Shown: one piece after another, positions 17,781-26,606 of the stretch
How the letters are laid out: every line of letters starts with the position of its first letter
Position numbering within the stretch: position 1 is the first letter of the stretch
NCBI GenBank assembly: GCA_965223215.1
Contig: CBDCVZ010000010.1
Coordinates: 3,100,001-3,164,000, forward strand
DNA from: JABDMH01 sp965223215
GTDB lineage: Bacteria; Bacteroidota; Bacteroidia; Chitinophagales; Saprospiraceae
Direction of reading: 5' to 3'
Length of the DNA stretch: 64,000 nt
Position numbers and translations under genes: made by a program
Notes under the pieces: model-generated
What the model saw: the letters and a program-made list of their open reading frames with translations, nothing else
Told to the model about the DNA's origin: nothing
Database searches by the model: none

Positions 17781-19289
17781 TTAAGATTTCTCTCGCAGAC
17801 ACTTTGCTTTTATCAACGTCTTCACTGCCGGCTTGGTCACCTTGCCAATGGTATTTCTCGGCAGGGACGCTACCTGCAGATAGGCTCGCGGGACCTGATA
17901 AGCTGGCAAACGACTGCGAAGCCAAGTTCTTAAAGCATCTGATGAAACACTCGTTGTGTTTAACGTGTAGGCTATGGCCACCACTTCTCCCCACTCATCG
18001 TCTGGAATGCCAACGACTGCACAATCCTGAACTGCTTCATGTTCGCGGGCCAGCTCTTCAATTTGTAAAGCAGAAATCTTGTAACCACCAGACTTGATAA
18101 TATCTACCGAATTTCGGCCTAAAATCTGATAGTAGCCTTGATTTACTTTGGCCATGTCGCCCGTCTTAAACCAGCCATCGGAAGTAAAGGCCTGCTCCGT
18201 CTCGTCAGGTCTTTGCCAATATTCCTTGAAAACAGCCCTTCCATAGACCTGGATTTCTCCAACTTGACCCGGCTGAATTTCGACGTTGTTGGCATCGACC
18301 AAACGCACCTCCATGCCAGGCAATGGAATTCCCACATGGCCAGGCCTGCGTTCACCCGTATAGGGATTGGAAAGTGCCATGCCAATTTCGGTCATGCCAT
18401 ATCGTTCAAGCAAAATCTGACCACTGATCTCTCGCCATTTTTGTAAGACTGAAATGGGCAAGGCCGCCGAGCCCGATACCATCAGTCTAAAGTGTTTCAA
18501 AGAAGCAGATAATTTATCGCGTTCAATCTGATTTTCTCCCTCCCAATAATTGATTAATTTATGGTAGATCGTGGGTACGGCCATAAATACATTGACAAAA
18601 CCAAGGCGAAAGACCTGCCAGACTGCCGGTGGGGTAAATTTTTCGAGGAATTCACAACAAGCACCGGACCAGAGTGCACAACTTAATACGTTGACTATTC
18701 CATGGACGTGGTGAAGTGGCAGTACATTCAAAATATGATCTGACTTTTGCCACTGCCAAGCTTTGACCAGCGTGGAAATTTGAGATTCAATGGTCTGATG
18801 CGTGGTGACAACGCCCTTGGGCTTACCTGTGGTTCCGCTCGTGTATAAGATCATGGCCCTTTGATCCTTATCTACGGAAGGCAATGGTTTAACAACGGGT
18901 AGGAGCGGCAAAGCGTTGTAAAAGAGTACGGCGATTCCCCTATCTCGACACCATTGAGCCAGCTCCGGATCACCCTCCGTGATCATGATTAGGCATGACA
19001 CCTCAGCATCTTCCAATACATAGGTCTGGGTGGGACTCGGGTGCTTCATACATAAAGGAACCGCTACACATCCGGCACGCCAAATACCCCATTGGACAGA
19101 GACATAGGCAAAAGATGCCGGTAGCAGAAAGGCAATCCGGCTTTCGTTTCTGATGCCATTTAGTGCCACCAAATGAGTTGCGATCTCCTTAGATTTGAGC
19201 AAAAGATCTCGATAGGTGTGGAGCCCCCCAGTATCTCGGATGGCTATCCGGTTCGAATGAGAATTGGCCCTGGCAAGGAGTTCTAGCAT
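17781..19289 (-). CDS. Acyl-CoA synthetase, malonyl-CoA synthetase (MatB/ACSF3)-like
   Basis: The 502-residue protein is an ANL-superfamily adenylating enzyme. It has the P-loop 'YTSGTTGKPKG' at 149-159, 'PLHHVHGIVN' at 191-200 (a pattern characteristic of malonate/methylmalonate-CoA ligases), 'YGMTEIGMALSNPY', 'GWFKTGDMAKV' with the hinge region 'ILGRNSVDIIKSGGYKISALQIEE', and the C-terminal catalytic Lys in 'NTIGKVTKPAV'. The likely reaction is malonate or methylmalonate plus CoA and ATP to the acyl-CoA. It is convergent to the apiose operon and divergent from the DUF1080 gene, so it is probably its own unit. The family is certain; malonate specificity is inferred from motif resemblance. 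Confidence 0.85.
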   Translation of the reverse strand: MLELLARANSHSNRIAIRDTGGLHTYRDLLLKSKEIATHLVALNGIRNESRIAFLLPASFAYVSVQWGIWRAGCVAVPLCMKHPSPTQTYVLEDAEVSCLIMITEGDPELAQWCRDRGIAVLFYNALPLLPVVKPLPSVDKDQRAMILYTSGTTGKPKGVVTTHQTIESQISTLVKAWQWQKSDHILNVLPLHHVHGIVNVLSCALWSGACCEFLEKFTPPAVWQVFRLGFVNVFMAVPTIYHKLINYWEGENQIERDKLSASLKHFRLMVSGSAALPISVLQKWREISGQILLERYGMTEIGMALSNPYTGERRPGHVGIPLPGMEVRLVDANNVEIQPGQVGEIQVYGRAVFKEYWQRPDETEQAFTSDGWFKTGDMAKVNQGYYQILGRNSVDIIKSGGYKISALQIEELAREHEAVQDCAVVGIPDDEWGEVVAIAYTLNTTSVSSDALRTWLRSRLPAYQVPRAYLQVASLPRNTIGKVTKPAVKTLIKAKCLREKS

Positions 19290-19371
19290 TTTCTAAAAAT
19301 ACTGTGTTATTGACAAAAACAATGGTCTTCCCCCGCTCCGTTTATTATCTTGGTGCTACTAAAATGATTTT

Positions 19372-20562
19372 ATGAAATATTTGTTGACCAGCATTGATGT
19401 GTATGTGATCGGGATGAGTATTCTCTTGATTTTGTCGATCACATCATCCAGTCACAGTCAAAGCGTTAAACTATTCGACAACGAAACACTCGATGGCTGG
19501 ACCATAAAAGGTGATGTAAAGGCATCTTTTAATGATGATGTAGTCTCTCTAGAAAGTGGGGAAGACCACGGTATCTTATGGAGCGATGCCATCTACGATC
19601 ACTTTGTATTGCGTGGAGAATGTTTTTTAGAACCCGGCCTAGCAGGGGCATTGCTCTTTCGTCAGCCTGGAAAACATGACCTTGCTCAAGGTTATGCCCT
19701 AAGCCTGACGCACCAACCCGATCAACAAAATCCCACTGGCTCAATCATTAATGTGGCCAGAGGTACTTGGTTGCCTCGATTTGACACGGCTGGATGGTTC
19801 TCCTTTGTTTTGAAGGCACATGGTGACTATCTGGTTGTTAAAATAGATGACCAAATTGTTGCCCAGACCCGGGATCACCGGAGCCGAGATGGACATCTCG
19901 GCTTTAAGATCACGAACGGCTCAATGCTTAAGTTTCGAGAGCTGACCCTGACCGATCTCGCAGATCCTGGTCATACTCCAGATATTCGTGATCACTTTAA
20001 CGCCGCTTTTAATATTCCTTTCACTGAGATATTTGATGGTAAGTCGCTTGATGGATGGTCGAATCACGGTGGCTCGACCTGGGACGTAGAAAATGGCATT
20101 TTACATGGATATTCAGGCGATGCTGGAGGCTTTTTGATCAGCGATGGATCCTACAAGAATTTTCATCTCATCCTAGACTTCAAAATAATCAAAGAGGATA
20201 ATAGCGGGATTTTTATCCGACGTCCCGCGGAGGCAGCAGAAGTAACCATCCAGAACAGCATTGAATGCAACATCTATGATCACAATGGTTTTGAGCATGC
20301 CTACTCGACAGGTTCTTTAGCAACTCACGCTCGTGCCTGGAGTAATTTAATTAATTACGAAGGATGGAATACGGCGGAGATTTTAGCACATGAAGATCAA
20401 GTCGCTATGTACATTAATGGCGTGAAGGCTTCACAGGCAGATCTACCCCAATTTAATCAAGCCGGTAATATTTGTCTTCAGGCTGGAATTAAAGTGTTTC
20501 ATCCTACGCAGGGTCCCTCAGATATTTATTTCAGAAATATTCGAGTTAAGTCTCTAGATTAA
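19372..20562 (+). CDS. Secreted protein with two DUF1080 (3-keto-disaccharide hydrolase) domains
   Basis: The 396-residue protein has a signal peptide (hydrophobic ~12-27, then S-H-S-Q). Two concanavalin-like DUF1080 domains follow in tandem: domain 1 (~33-200) begins 'LFDNETLDGWTIKGD', and domain 2 (~215-396) begins 'IFDGKSLDGWSNHGGSTWDVENGILHG' and contains 'DNSGIFIRRP'. DUF1080 proteins hydrolyse 3-keto-glycosides made by FAD- or NAD-dependent glycoside 3-oxidases, or act as glycan-binding domains. Domain 2 carries the canonical motif set and domain 1 is divergent. No 3-oxidase is adjacent. Confidence 0.85.
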   Translation: MKYLLTSIDVYVIGMSILLILSITSSSHSQSVKLFDNETLDGWTIKGDVKASFNDDVVSLESGEDHGILWSDAIYDHFVLRGECFLEPGLAGALLFRQPGKHDLAQGYALSLTHQPDQQNPTGSIINVARGTWLPRFDTAGWFSFVLKAHGDYLVVKIDDQIVAQTRDHRSRDGHLGFKITNGSMLKFRELTLTDLADPGHTPDIRDHFNAAFNIPFTEIFDGKSLDGWSNHGGSTWDVENGILHGYSGDAGGFLISDGSYKNFHLILDFKIIKEDNSGIFIRRPAEAAEVTIQNSIECNIYDHNGFEHAYSTGSLATHARAWSNLINYEGWNTAEILAHEDQVAMYINGVKASQADLPQFNQAGNICLQAGIKVFHPTQGPSDIYFRNIRVKSLD

Positions 20563-20723
20563 GCTTGCAGCTGGATTTGTTCAGAAATTAGGTACGGATT
20601 TTGAGGTCTTATTATCGATTCATACGACATGAGTAATTCTGCCGTTATGATCAAAGTGGACCTTCTTTTGGTCCCATTCCTCCATTTCCCGACACGCTCA
20701 CCTTTTCAAAAAAAAGAATCAGC

Positions 20724-22685
20724 ATGCGGGATATTTACCAATCCAATTTTGTCTGTATTTGGCTCATCACAGCTGTCCTCTCGTCGATATTCAGAGAAGG
20801 TCTTTGCCAAAATGATCAATCGTTCAGTTGTGGGTCTGACCAAATTCACGAAGCACTACTAAAAACTGACTTGCAATACCTGTGGAAGTACCAGCGATTT
20901 CAAAAAGAATATCAACGGCGCATGAACCAACCGGAAAGGCATCAAGGTAGACAAGCCGTTGTATACACGATTCCACTGGTTGTTCATATCATTCACAATG
21001 GAGCTGCGCTAGGTACCGATGCTAATCCAACCGATGAAATGGTGGCCAACATAGTTGCAGAGGCATCTCAACGATTCAGACATGCCCATCAGGGAGCAGG
21101 TACTTATACCAATCCATTCTACGGTTCAGACACTGAAATAGAACTCTGTCTGGCTACAACAGATCCTGATGGCAACTACAGCTCAGGTGTGACCAGGCAT
21201 TATGACCCTACCAATGCCATTGGAGACTATAGCGATATCGCACCTGGATTAAATAGCGTCGCCTGGGATAAGTCAGCCTATTGCAACCTGTACATTGTCA
21301 CCGACCTGACCAATGCATCGGGAGTTTACATGGGTGGATATGATTTTACCATCTATGACGCACCTGCGTTCTGGTCTGGCCTGATTGCTCACGAACTAGG
21401 TCATTACTTTAATCTCCGCCATACTTTCAACGGTGGGTGTACCAATGGCAACTGTCTCACCAACGGAGATGAAGTTTGTGATACCCCACCGAAAGCAACC
21501 TCGGGATTTGGAGGGGGAACCTGCGGCAACCCATCAGATGGATGCTCCACCGACGACGATGATTTATCCTCCAACAATCCGTATCGACCTATTGCCAACG
21601 GCGGTATGGGAAATCAGCCCGATATGTTCGCTAATTATTTGGACTACACCGGCAGCTGTTGGGACAGTTTTACCGAGGGACAAAAAACAAGAATGCGAAC
21701 AAATATCGGCATGTATCGAAGCGAATTGAAAGACAACAGTGCAGCATGCAGCGGATCTCTACCGACCTACGATGTGGGAGTAACTTCGGTCAGCCTTAAC
21801 CAAGCGGAGGTATGTCAATCGACATTTACTCCACAGGTTACCTTTAAAAACTACGGTACCTCAACGATCACTTCTCTGAATATCATCGTGGAGGATAATC
21901 AAAACCCCATTACTTCTACACCTTGGTCGGGTAGTTTGGTACCCGGTCAGACTGTCAGCATCGCCCTGAGTAGTCCGGTTGTTTTGAGTGTGAGTGATCA
22001 TCTATTAAGATTTTATACCAGCACTCCCAATGGTAACGAAGATGCGAATCATCACAATGATTCAGACTATCGGATGGCACAATACCTTGGTGGATCGAGT
22101 TGCGAGACCTTGTCCGGATGTTCCAATTTTCACGCAAACACGGCCTCTGGTCCCGGCAACAACACCATCGTGAATGTGTCGGGATCCTATCCAGTTTCAG
22201 CACTCGATGTACAAATTTGTGTCAAAGTACAAGGTGATGTGGGTTATGCTGCCGAGGTATTTGATGTGTATGACGAAGGTGGCACTTTAAGAGGTCAAAC
22301 CAATTATTTGGTCGATTGTACCAGTCCATCCGCTCCTTTTTGCTTTATAGTATCTGCCACAGACTACAATAATTGGATTTCAGATGGATCAATCACCGTC
22401 ACTCTTTCTCCCATTAGTTCAGAGATCAATCCGAATCTTTGCAACATAAACCAGGCATGTATAGATGTCAATGTTCCACAAAGCGAAGATTGCGATCCAA
22501 TGCTCATTTTGAATGGAACCATCACCAGCGGTTTGCATCAGGCAAGTAATTACATTCAAGCTGGAGGCATCATCCACAATGCCACCAACGTAATTTTTGG
22601 CGCAAATAACTATAGTGTACTTTCGAATGGATTTGAAATTCAGCAGGGCGGAATATTAGAGATTCTTAACGTCGGCTGTAATTAA
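20724..22685 (+). CDS. M43-type (pappalysin) zinc metalloprotease with C-terminal Cys-ended beta domain
   Basis: The 653-residue secreted protein has a signal peptide up to 'GLCQ'. The catalytic domain has the zinc motif H223-E-L-G-H227-x5-H233 and a downstream Met-turn/Cys-rich region 'ANYLDYTGSCWDSFTEGQKTRM', as in M43 gliding/pappalysin-type proteases. A CARDB-like Ig domain follows from about residue 350 ('DVGVTSVSLNQAEVCQSTFTPQVTFKNYG'). The last ~65 residues ('LILNGTI.SG...', 'GFEIQQGG.LEI', ending G-C-N) match the end of the FG-GAP protein at 1-1359. No standard type IX sorting tail is seen, so this shared domain may serve anchoring or secretion. It probably digests extracellular protein. 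Confidence 0.88.
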   Translation: MRDIYQSNFVCIWLITAVLSSIFREGLCQNDQSFSCGSDQIHEALLKTDLQYLWKYQRFQKEYQRRMNQPERHQGRQAVVYTIPLVVHIIHNGAALGTDANPTDEMVANIVAEASQRFRHAHQGAGTYTNPFYGSDTEIELCLATTDPDGNYSSGVTRHYDPTNAIGDYSDIAPGLNSVAWDKSAYCNLYIVTDLTNASGVYMGGYDFTIYDAPAFWSGLIAHELGHYFNLRHTFNGGCTNGNCLTNGDEVCDTPPKATSGFGGGTCGNPSDGCSTDDDDLSSNNPYRPIANGGMGNQPDMFANYLDYTGSCWDSFTEGQKTRMRTNIGMYRSELKDNSAACSGSLPTYDVGVTSVSLNQAEVCQSTFTPQVTFKNYGTSTITSLNIIVEDNQNPITSTPWSGSLVPGQTVSIALSSPVVLSVSDHLLRFYTSTPNGNEDANHHNDSDYRMAQYLGGSSCETLSGCSNFHANTASGPGNNTIVNVSGSYPVSALDVQICVKVQGDVGYAAEVFDVYDEGGTLRGQTNYLVDCTSPSAPFCFIVSATDYNNWISDGSITVTLSPISSEINPNLCNINQACIDVNVPQSEDCDPMLILNGTITSGLHQASNYIQAGGIIHNATNVIFGANNYSVLSNGFEIQQGGILEILNVGCN

Positions 22686-22712
22686 TTAGTGTTGCATTTA
22701 TTTACACTAATT
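22684..22712 (+). terminator. Hairpin at the end of the M43 protease gene
   Basis: AATTAGTGT at 22684-22692 and ACACTAATT at 22704-22712 form a perfect 9-bp stem with an 11-base loop that begins at the stop codon. There is no long T run, so termination is only probable. The right arm overlaps the first bases shared with the second IS630 relic, so it may partly derive from the element's edge. Confidence 0.4.
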
Positions 22713-23182
22713 CTTCTGGCAAAATTTAATATAATGCGAGGCCATTTTGTCCCTAGCTTTTGCAACGGTGAAAGACCATGATATTTTTGTTTTCTTCTCA
22801 TTGCGTTTATGCTGCCAGGCTAGGAATTCTTTTCCAGTTTTTCCTTTGTGGCAATACGTCGGTTCAGACATTGATTTGAAAGCGCAGAAAATTCAATTTC
22901 AATCATGTTCAACCAACTTCCATGTTTGGGTGTGTAAACAAACTCAATCTTTTTTCTAAGGGCTGCTCCACGGTCTAGTTCTAAGAATTCATAGAATGAT
23001 CCATATTTATGGGTATTGAGATTATCTAGAACGGTGATCAATTTTTCGAAGTGAATATATCTGATCTCTAGCCCATCCATAAACTCACTAAATTCCTTCT
23101 TGGTTCTTCGGTCATGTATTTCGCCATATCTTAGCCCTTGGTCAATATCGCAAGATATTAGAAGACTTGAAGTCCCATTTCT
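22705..23182 (-). mobile_element. IS630-family transposase relic, copy 1 (C-terminal half, frameshifted)
   Basis: The minus strand encodes the DDE C-terminal half of an IS630 transposase: 'RNGTSSL', 'DRRTKKEF', 'VLDNLNTH' (catalytic Asp), 'YTPKHGSWLNMIEIEFSALSNQCLNRR' (catalytic Glu). The open frame read through the left flank of the gene runs from 23308 to 22820. One T is missing from a T run near 22832 relative to the copy at 27105-27583, which shifts the frame after 'KLEK' and ends the protein early. Similarity to the second copy stops abruptly at 23182, where codons for R-N-G-T begin. The N-terminal half and the element's other end are absent, so it is not mobile by itself. Confidence 0.85.
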
Positions 23183-23365
23183 ATTTTGGATGAGATTTTC
23201 ACTTTTTTGGAGATTGAGTGACGTCTGAGTATCAGCCGATTTGGAAAAATGGAAAGATCGCCAAAAGAGCCATTCTTGGTTTGGTGACCTTTTTCGGAGT
23301 GCGCTCACTAGTTGTTAAGATATACCGATCTAAATTGAATAGATAATAGACAAAAACAATTATAA

Positions 23366-24121
23366 ATGTCAGAGAAAGGTCGAAGTATCAAAAACAGATC
23401 ACGAGCAATGGGCTTGCTCCTTGGTCTCCTAATGCACGTACCAAGTATTGACTTGCAGGCCCAGCACCATATCGACTTCGAAGATGGATTAGCCAGTCTT
23501 TACTTTAACGGTAATCAATTTGATGGTGCAGGCTTCTTGACTTTCACCAATGAGAAGAATTTTAGCTTCCCAATCGCAAGACATAAGATAGGCACTGTTG
23601 AATTCTACCAGGTCGAAGGCATGTACAGTGTACCTAGAGGAGCCATCGAATTTGAGGCCGGTGGCTTTTTAGGAGATGATCAATTTAATTTCGATATAGC
23701 AAACACGAATGTACTTATCCTGCGTAAGAATGCCGGCATTGGCCACCTCCTGGAATTGAGCAATGGAGCTCATTGCACCCAAGGCGGAGTCTGGACCAAT
23801 AACTGCAGTGCTGATGTAAAGCACCTACACAAAGAAATCCAAGGAACCTCTATTCTTCAAAAGATCAAAAATCTGCCCCTTTATGAGTGGTCTAATAATT
23901 CTGTGCCCAATGAATCGCATATCGGACCCACTGCCGAAGATTTTAGGGATCTATTTGGTGTTGGCACAGATCGTAAAACCTTAGCTTCTATTGACCTTGG
24001 TGGTGTAAATCTAGCTGGTCTTAAAAGCTTGTATAACTTGGTGCTGGAGCAAGCTGAAAAGATTAGAGCGCTAGAGGAGAAACTAAATGGTCAGAATGCG
24101 AGTGAACTTAAGGACAGGTGA
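23366..24121 (+). CDS. Secreted protein with C-terminal endosialidase-type intramolecular chaperone (S74)
   Basis: The 251-residue protein has a signal peptide (~10-33, 'LLMHVPSIDLQAQ'). A beta-rich region of unknown type (~36-140) follows, then 'CTQGGVWTNNCSADVKHLH' (~147-165), the usual entry to a peptidase S74/tail-fibre chaperone domain. The chaperone body reads 'LPLYEWSNN', 'HIGPTAEDFRDLFGVGTD' and 'ASIDLGGVNLAGLKSLYNLV', ending in a short coiled coil ('LVLEQAEKIRALEEKL'). Such domains trimerise and fold a preceding beta stalk and may cut themselves off at the Ser. It lies just inside the first IS630 relic and upstream of two related surface proteins. Confidence 0.8.
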   Translation: MSEKGRSIKNRSRAMGLLLGLLMHVPSIDLQAQHHIDFEDGLASLYFNGNQFDGAGFLTFTNEKNFSFPIARHKIGTVEFYQVEGMYSVPRGAIEFEAGGFLGDDQFNFDIANTNVLILRKNAGIGHLLELSNGAHCTQGGVWTNNCSADVKHLHKEIQGTSILQKIKNLPLYEWSNNSVPNESHIGPTAEDFRDLFGVGTDRKTLASIDLGGVNLAGLKSLYNLVLEQAEKIRALEEKLNGQNASELKDR

Positions 24122-24500
24122 GCTAGGGTAGGTTATTAGAGCGTAATTTGACCACTTGTTACATGCCTTTGAAATTTATTCCAAATTGTCGTGTTCGATG
24201 CTGTTTATAAGTAAAATTGATTTCTGCAAGTGATCACATGGAATGAAGACCAGTGAGGTTCTCTTTCGCACCACTGTGCATTGGCTGAATTCGAGCACTT
24301 GCACCTCAAATCCAGATTCCCGAGTCAAGATTCTCAGTTCAGATTTGACGAAGTCAAGCTTCAACACCTGTGCATAATAATTCTCTCCCGATGTTAAGAT
24401 TTCCCATATTAGTTTGAATCATAGGTGAATGGTCAAGATGATCATATTTAATTTGCTAGATAGTGGTGTGGTCAAAAATGAATACATCTATTGAATACAG
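24122..24500. other. Intergenic stretch without recognised gene
   Basis: The 379-base spacer lies between the S74-domain gene and the small LuxR-type regulator. It contains one 63-codon minus-strand open frame with no recognisable motif. It probably carries the promoter of the small regulator, but I could not identify a convincing TAnnTTTG element. Confidence 0.45.
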
Positions 24501-24515
24501 TTGAATTCTAAAACA

Positions 24516-24722
24516 ATGATCACAAATAACCTATCCGTTACTGCCAGAGAGATTGAAATCCTTCACCTTCTTTCTTTTGGGTTTTCGACGAAAGAAATCG
24601 CTTCATCATTATATATAAGTTATGAAACGGTCAAAAATCACCGGCGTAATTTATTGGAGAAAATCGGTGCCAAAAATACAGCGCTCCTGATCCGAAGAGG
24701 TTTTGAGTTTGGTTTAATCTAG
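24516..24722 (+). CDS. Stand-alone LuxR/GerE-type helix-turn-helix protein
   Basis: A 68-residue protein from ATG 24516 (a TTG start at 24501 would add five residues). It is almost entirely a GerE DNA-binding domain: 'VTAREIEILHLLSFGFSTKEIASSLYISYETVKNHRRNLLEKIGAKNTALLIRRG', with the recognition helix at 'SYETVKNHRRNLLEKI'. There is no receiver or sensor domain; an in-frame stop (24492-24494) lies upstream, so it is not the tail of a longer intact gene here. It could regulate the adjacent surface-protein genes or be the remnant of a response regulator. Confidence 0.75.
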   Translation: MITNNLSVTAREIEILHLLSFGFSTKEIASSLYISYETVKNHRRNLLEKIGAKNTALLIRRGFEFGLI

Positions 24723-24882
24723 GTGGTAATTGACGATGGTCTTTCTCCCCTTATCGTCAGGTGTGACGGGTCGCTCTAAAGTTATTTGGCCGGGTGGCAC
24801 AAAGCAAGATCATACCAAAATCGATCATCGCGGGTAAGTCAGACTATCAGCAAAATGTCAGTCTTGTGATTAAAATCTACCA

Positions 24883-25440
24883 GTGATGTTAAGAATTGAA
24901 TCTTGGATCTTAATAAGGAGATTAAAGAAATATATGAAAATCAGAATTTTAGTGGGATTACTACTCAGTTTAGGTTTCGTTAGTAATAGCATTTCTCAAG
25001 GAATTTCATCCCAACTTGCCGATGGCCAGGGCTACTTTGGCCTATTTGGTCAAACGGGACTCAATATGAATTACCTGCGCATCGGCGCTGATCGAATTCA
25101 GACAGCGAAAAATGTAGTTGTATTGCCAGGCGGTTCGATTCCCCGCCCAGCTCTGCGGTTGAATCCCATCGGTGGGCAGGTAACCATAGGCGGTGGTATC
25201 ACAGATCCCGCAGGTACATTGACCATTTTATCGCCCCTCGACAACAACGCAACTCGCGACATTCATTTTAACAACCAGGGTAATGTCGGTAGCGATGGTA
25301 GTATATACATGGTACTAGATCAAGACAATAATGGCGACGATTTCTTCTCGGTTAAGGGAAGTGATTTTGATGATGACTTGTTCTGGGTGGGGGAAAATGG
25401 GCATGCTTACCTGAAGGGTGATCTGGTGGTAGAAGGGAAA
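24883..25440 (+). repeat. Direct repeat unit A (5' part of tandem surface-protein paralogue)
   Basis: This 558-base segment aligns without gaps to 26049-26606 (offset 1166), covering the leader, signal peptide and stalk region of two adjacent genes. Most differences are single bases. Similarity ends sharply after the 'DLVV-G-K' codons, where the two proteins diverge. Confidence 0.85.
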
Positions 25441-25902
25441 GTATCATCAAGCAACATAAGAGGAAAGCAGATTGCGACTGTAGGATTTACTGACTTTGAG
25501 GCTTACAGAGATTACGGAGATGAGCTCTACTTGGGTGCTGACCAAGCTGCAAGGAGTAGCGCTTCAGGTCTTCGCCCAAGGCACCTCGCTGCATCTCTAA
25601 AAATTCCACATGGATCCAGAATTACCCGGATTGAAGTCGTCTTCATAGATGATGATCCGGAGGAGGCTTTCTGCATAGATTTTTATGAAACAGGTTTGAC
25701 CAGATACTCCTCTAGCACTCCTGGAAATCTCCTGTACAACAGGTGTACAACCCCTGGTTATTCAGTTTCGGGCTTCCAAATATGGAGTGCCATTGTTGAT
25801 GTCCCAGTCGATGCAGCGGGCAATTTCTATTGGTTCGATTGCTATTCGGGTGATTGGTCCGGCACCCTGGCGATAAGGCATATCAATGTCTACTATGAAT
25901 AA
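24934..25902 (+). CDS. Secreted stalk-type surface protein, paralogue A
   Basis: I prefer the ATG at 24934 over an upstream in-frame start because it begins a proper signal peptide (M-K-I-R-I-L-V-G-L-L-L-S, ending S-I-S-Q) and has AAGGAG 15 bases before it. The mature protein starts with a ~150-residue beta stalk ('ALRLNPIGGQVTIGGG', 'RDIHFNNQGNVGSDGSIYMVLDQDNNGDDFFSVKGS', 'LFWVGENGHAYLKGDLVVEGKV') of the kind found before endosialidase-chaperone domains. A ~130-residue C-terminal beta domain follows ('HGSRITRIEVVFIDDDPEEAFCIDFYETGL', ending 'HINVYYE'). No S74 domain is attached. Function unknown; a trimeric surface fibre is plausible. Confidence 0.75.
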   Translation: MKIRILVGLLLSLGFVSNSISQGISSQLADGQGYFGLFGQTGLNMNYLRIGADRIQTAKNVVVLPGGSIPRPALRLNPIGGQVTIGGGITDPAGTLTILSPLDNNATRDIHFNNQGNVGSDGSIYMVLDQDNNGDDFFSVKGSDFDDDLFWVGENGHAYLKGDLVVEGKVSSSNIRGKQIATVGFTDFEAYRDYGDELYLGADQAARSSASGLRPRHLAASLKIPHGSRITRIEVVFIDDDPEEAFCIDFYETGLTRYSSSTPGNLLYNRCTTPGYSVSGFQIWSAIVDVPVDAAGNFYWFDCYSGDWSGTLAIRHINVYYE

Positions 25903-26048
25903 TGGTTTAAAATCATCAGCTAGAAAACATTTTGAAGTGGTGGAAGGTGAGGGAGTAAATCTAGCCTAGAATTAAGGGCCAAAATCGATAATCTGAGAAC
26001 AGTCATAGGAGTCAGGCAATGTCAGTTTTCTGAATGAAAGTTTATCAG

Positions 26049-26606
26049 GTGATGTTAGGAATTGAATCTTGGATCTTAATAAGGAGACAAAAGAATAATA
26101 TGAAAACAAGAATTTTAGTGGGATTACTACTCAGCTTAGGTTTGGTTAGTAATAGTATTTCTCAAGGAATTTCATCCCAACTTGCCGATGACCAGGGCTA
26201 CTTTGGCCAATTTGGTAAAACGGGACTCAATATGAATTACCTGTGCATCGGCGCTGATCGAATTCAGACGGCAAAAAATGTAGTTGTATTGCCAGGTGGT
26301 TCGATTCCCCGCCCTACTCTGCGGCTGAATCCCATCGGTGGGAAAGTGACCATTGGCGGCGGTATCACAGATCCCGCAGGTACATTGACCATCTTATCGC
26401 ACCTTGATAATAACGCAGCCCGCGACATTCATTTTAAGAACCAAGGAAATATTGGTAGCGATGGAAGCATATACGTGGTACTGGATCAAGACAACAATGG
26501 CGATGATTTCTTCTCCGTGAAGGGAAGTGAATTTGACGATGACTTGTTTTGGGTCGGCGAAAATGGACGTGCTTACTTGAAGGGTGATCTGGTGGTTGAT
26601 GGGAAA
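26049..26606 (+). repeat. Direct repeat unit B (5' part of tandem surface-protein paralogue)
   Basis: This is the second copy of the 558-base segment at 24883-25440, again spanning the ribosome-binding region, signal peptide and stalk codons. The gapless match and the sharp end of similarity suggest a recent tandem duplication followed by replacement or divergence of the 3' ends. Confidence 0.85.

Noticed and set aside
17597..18097. 166-codon plus-strand open frame across the end of the phosphatase and acyl-CoA synthetase genes
   Set aside because: It overlaps two well-supported genes and has a Ser/Pro-rich composition typical of antisense reading.
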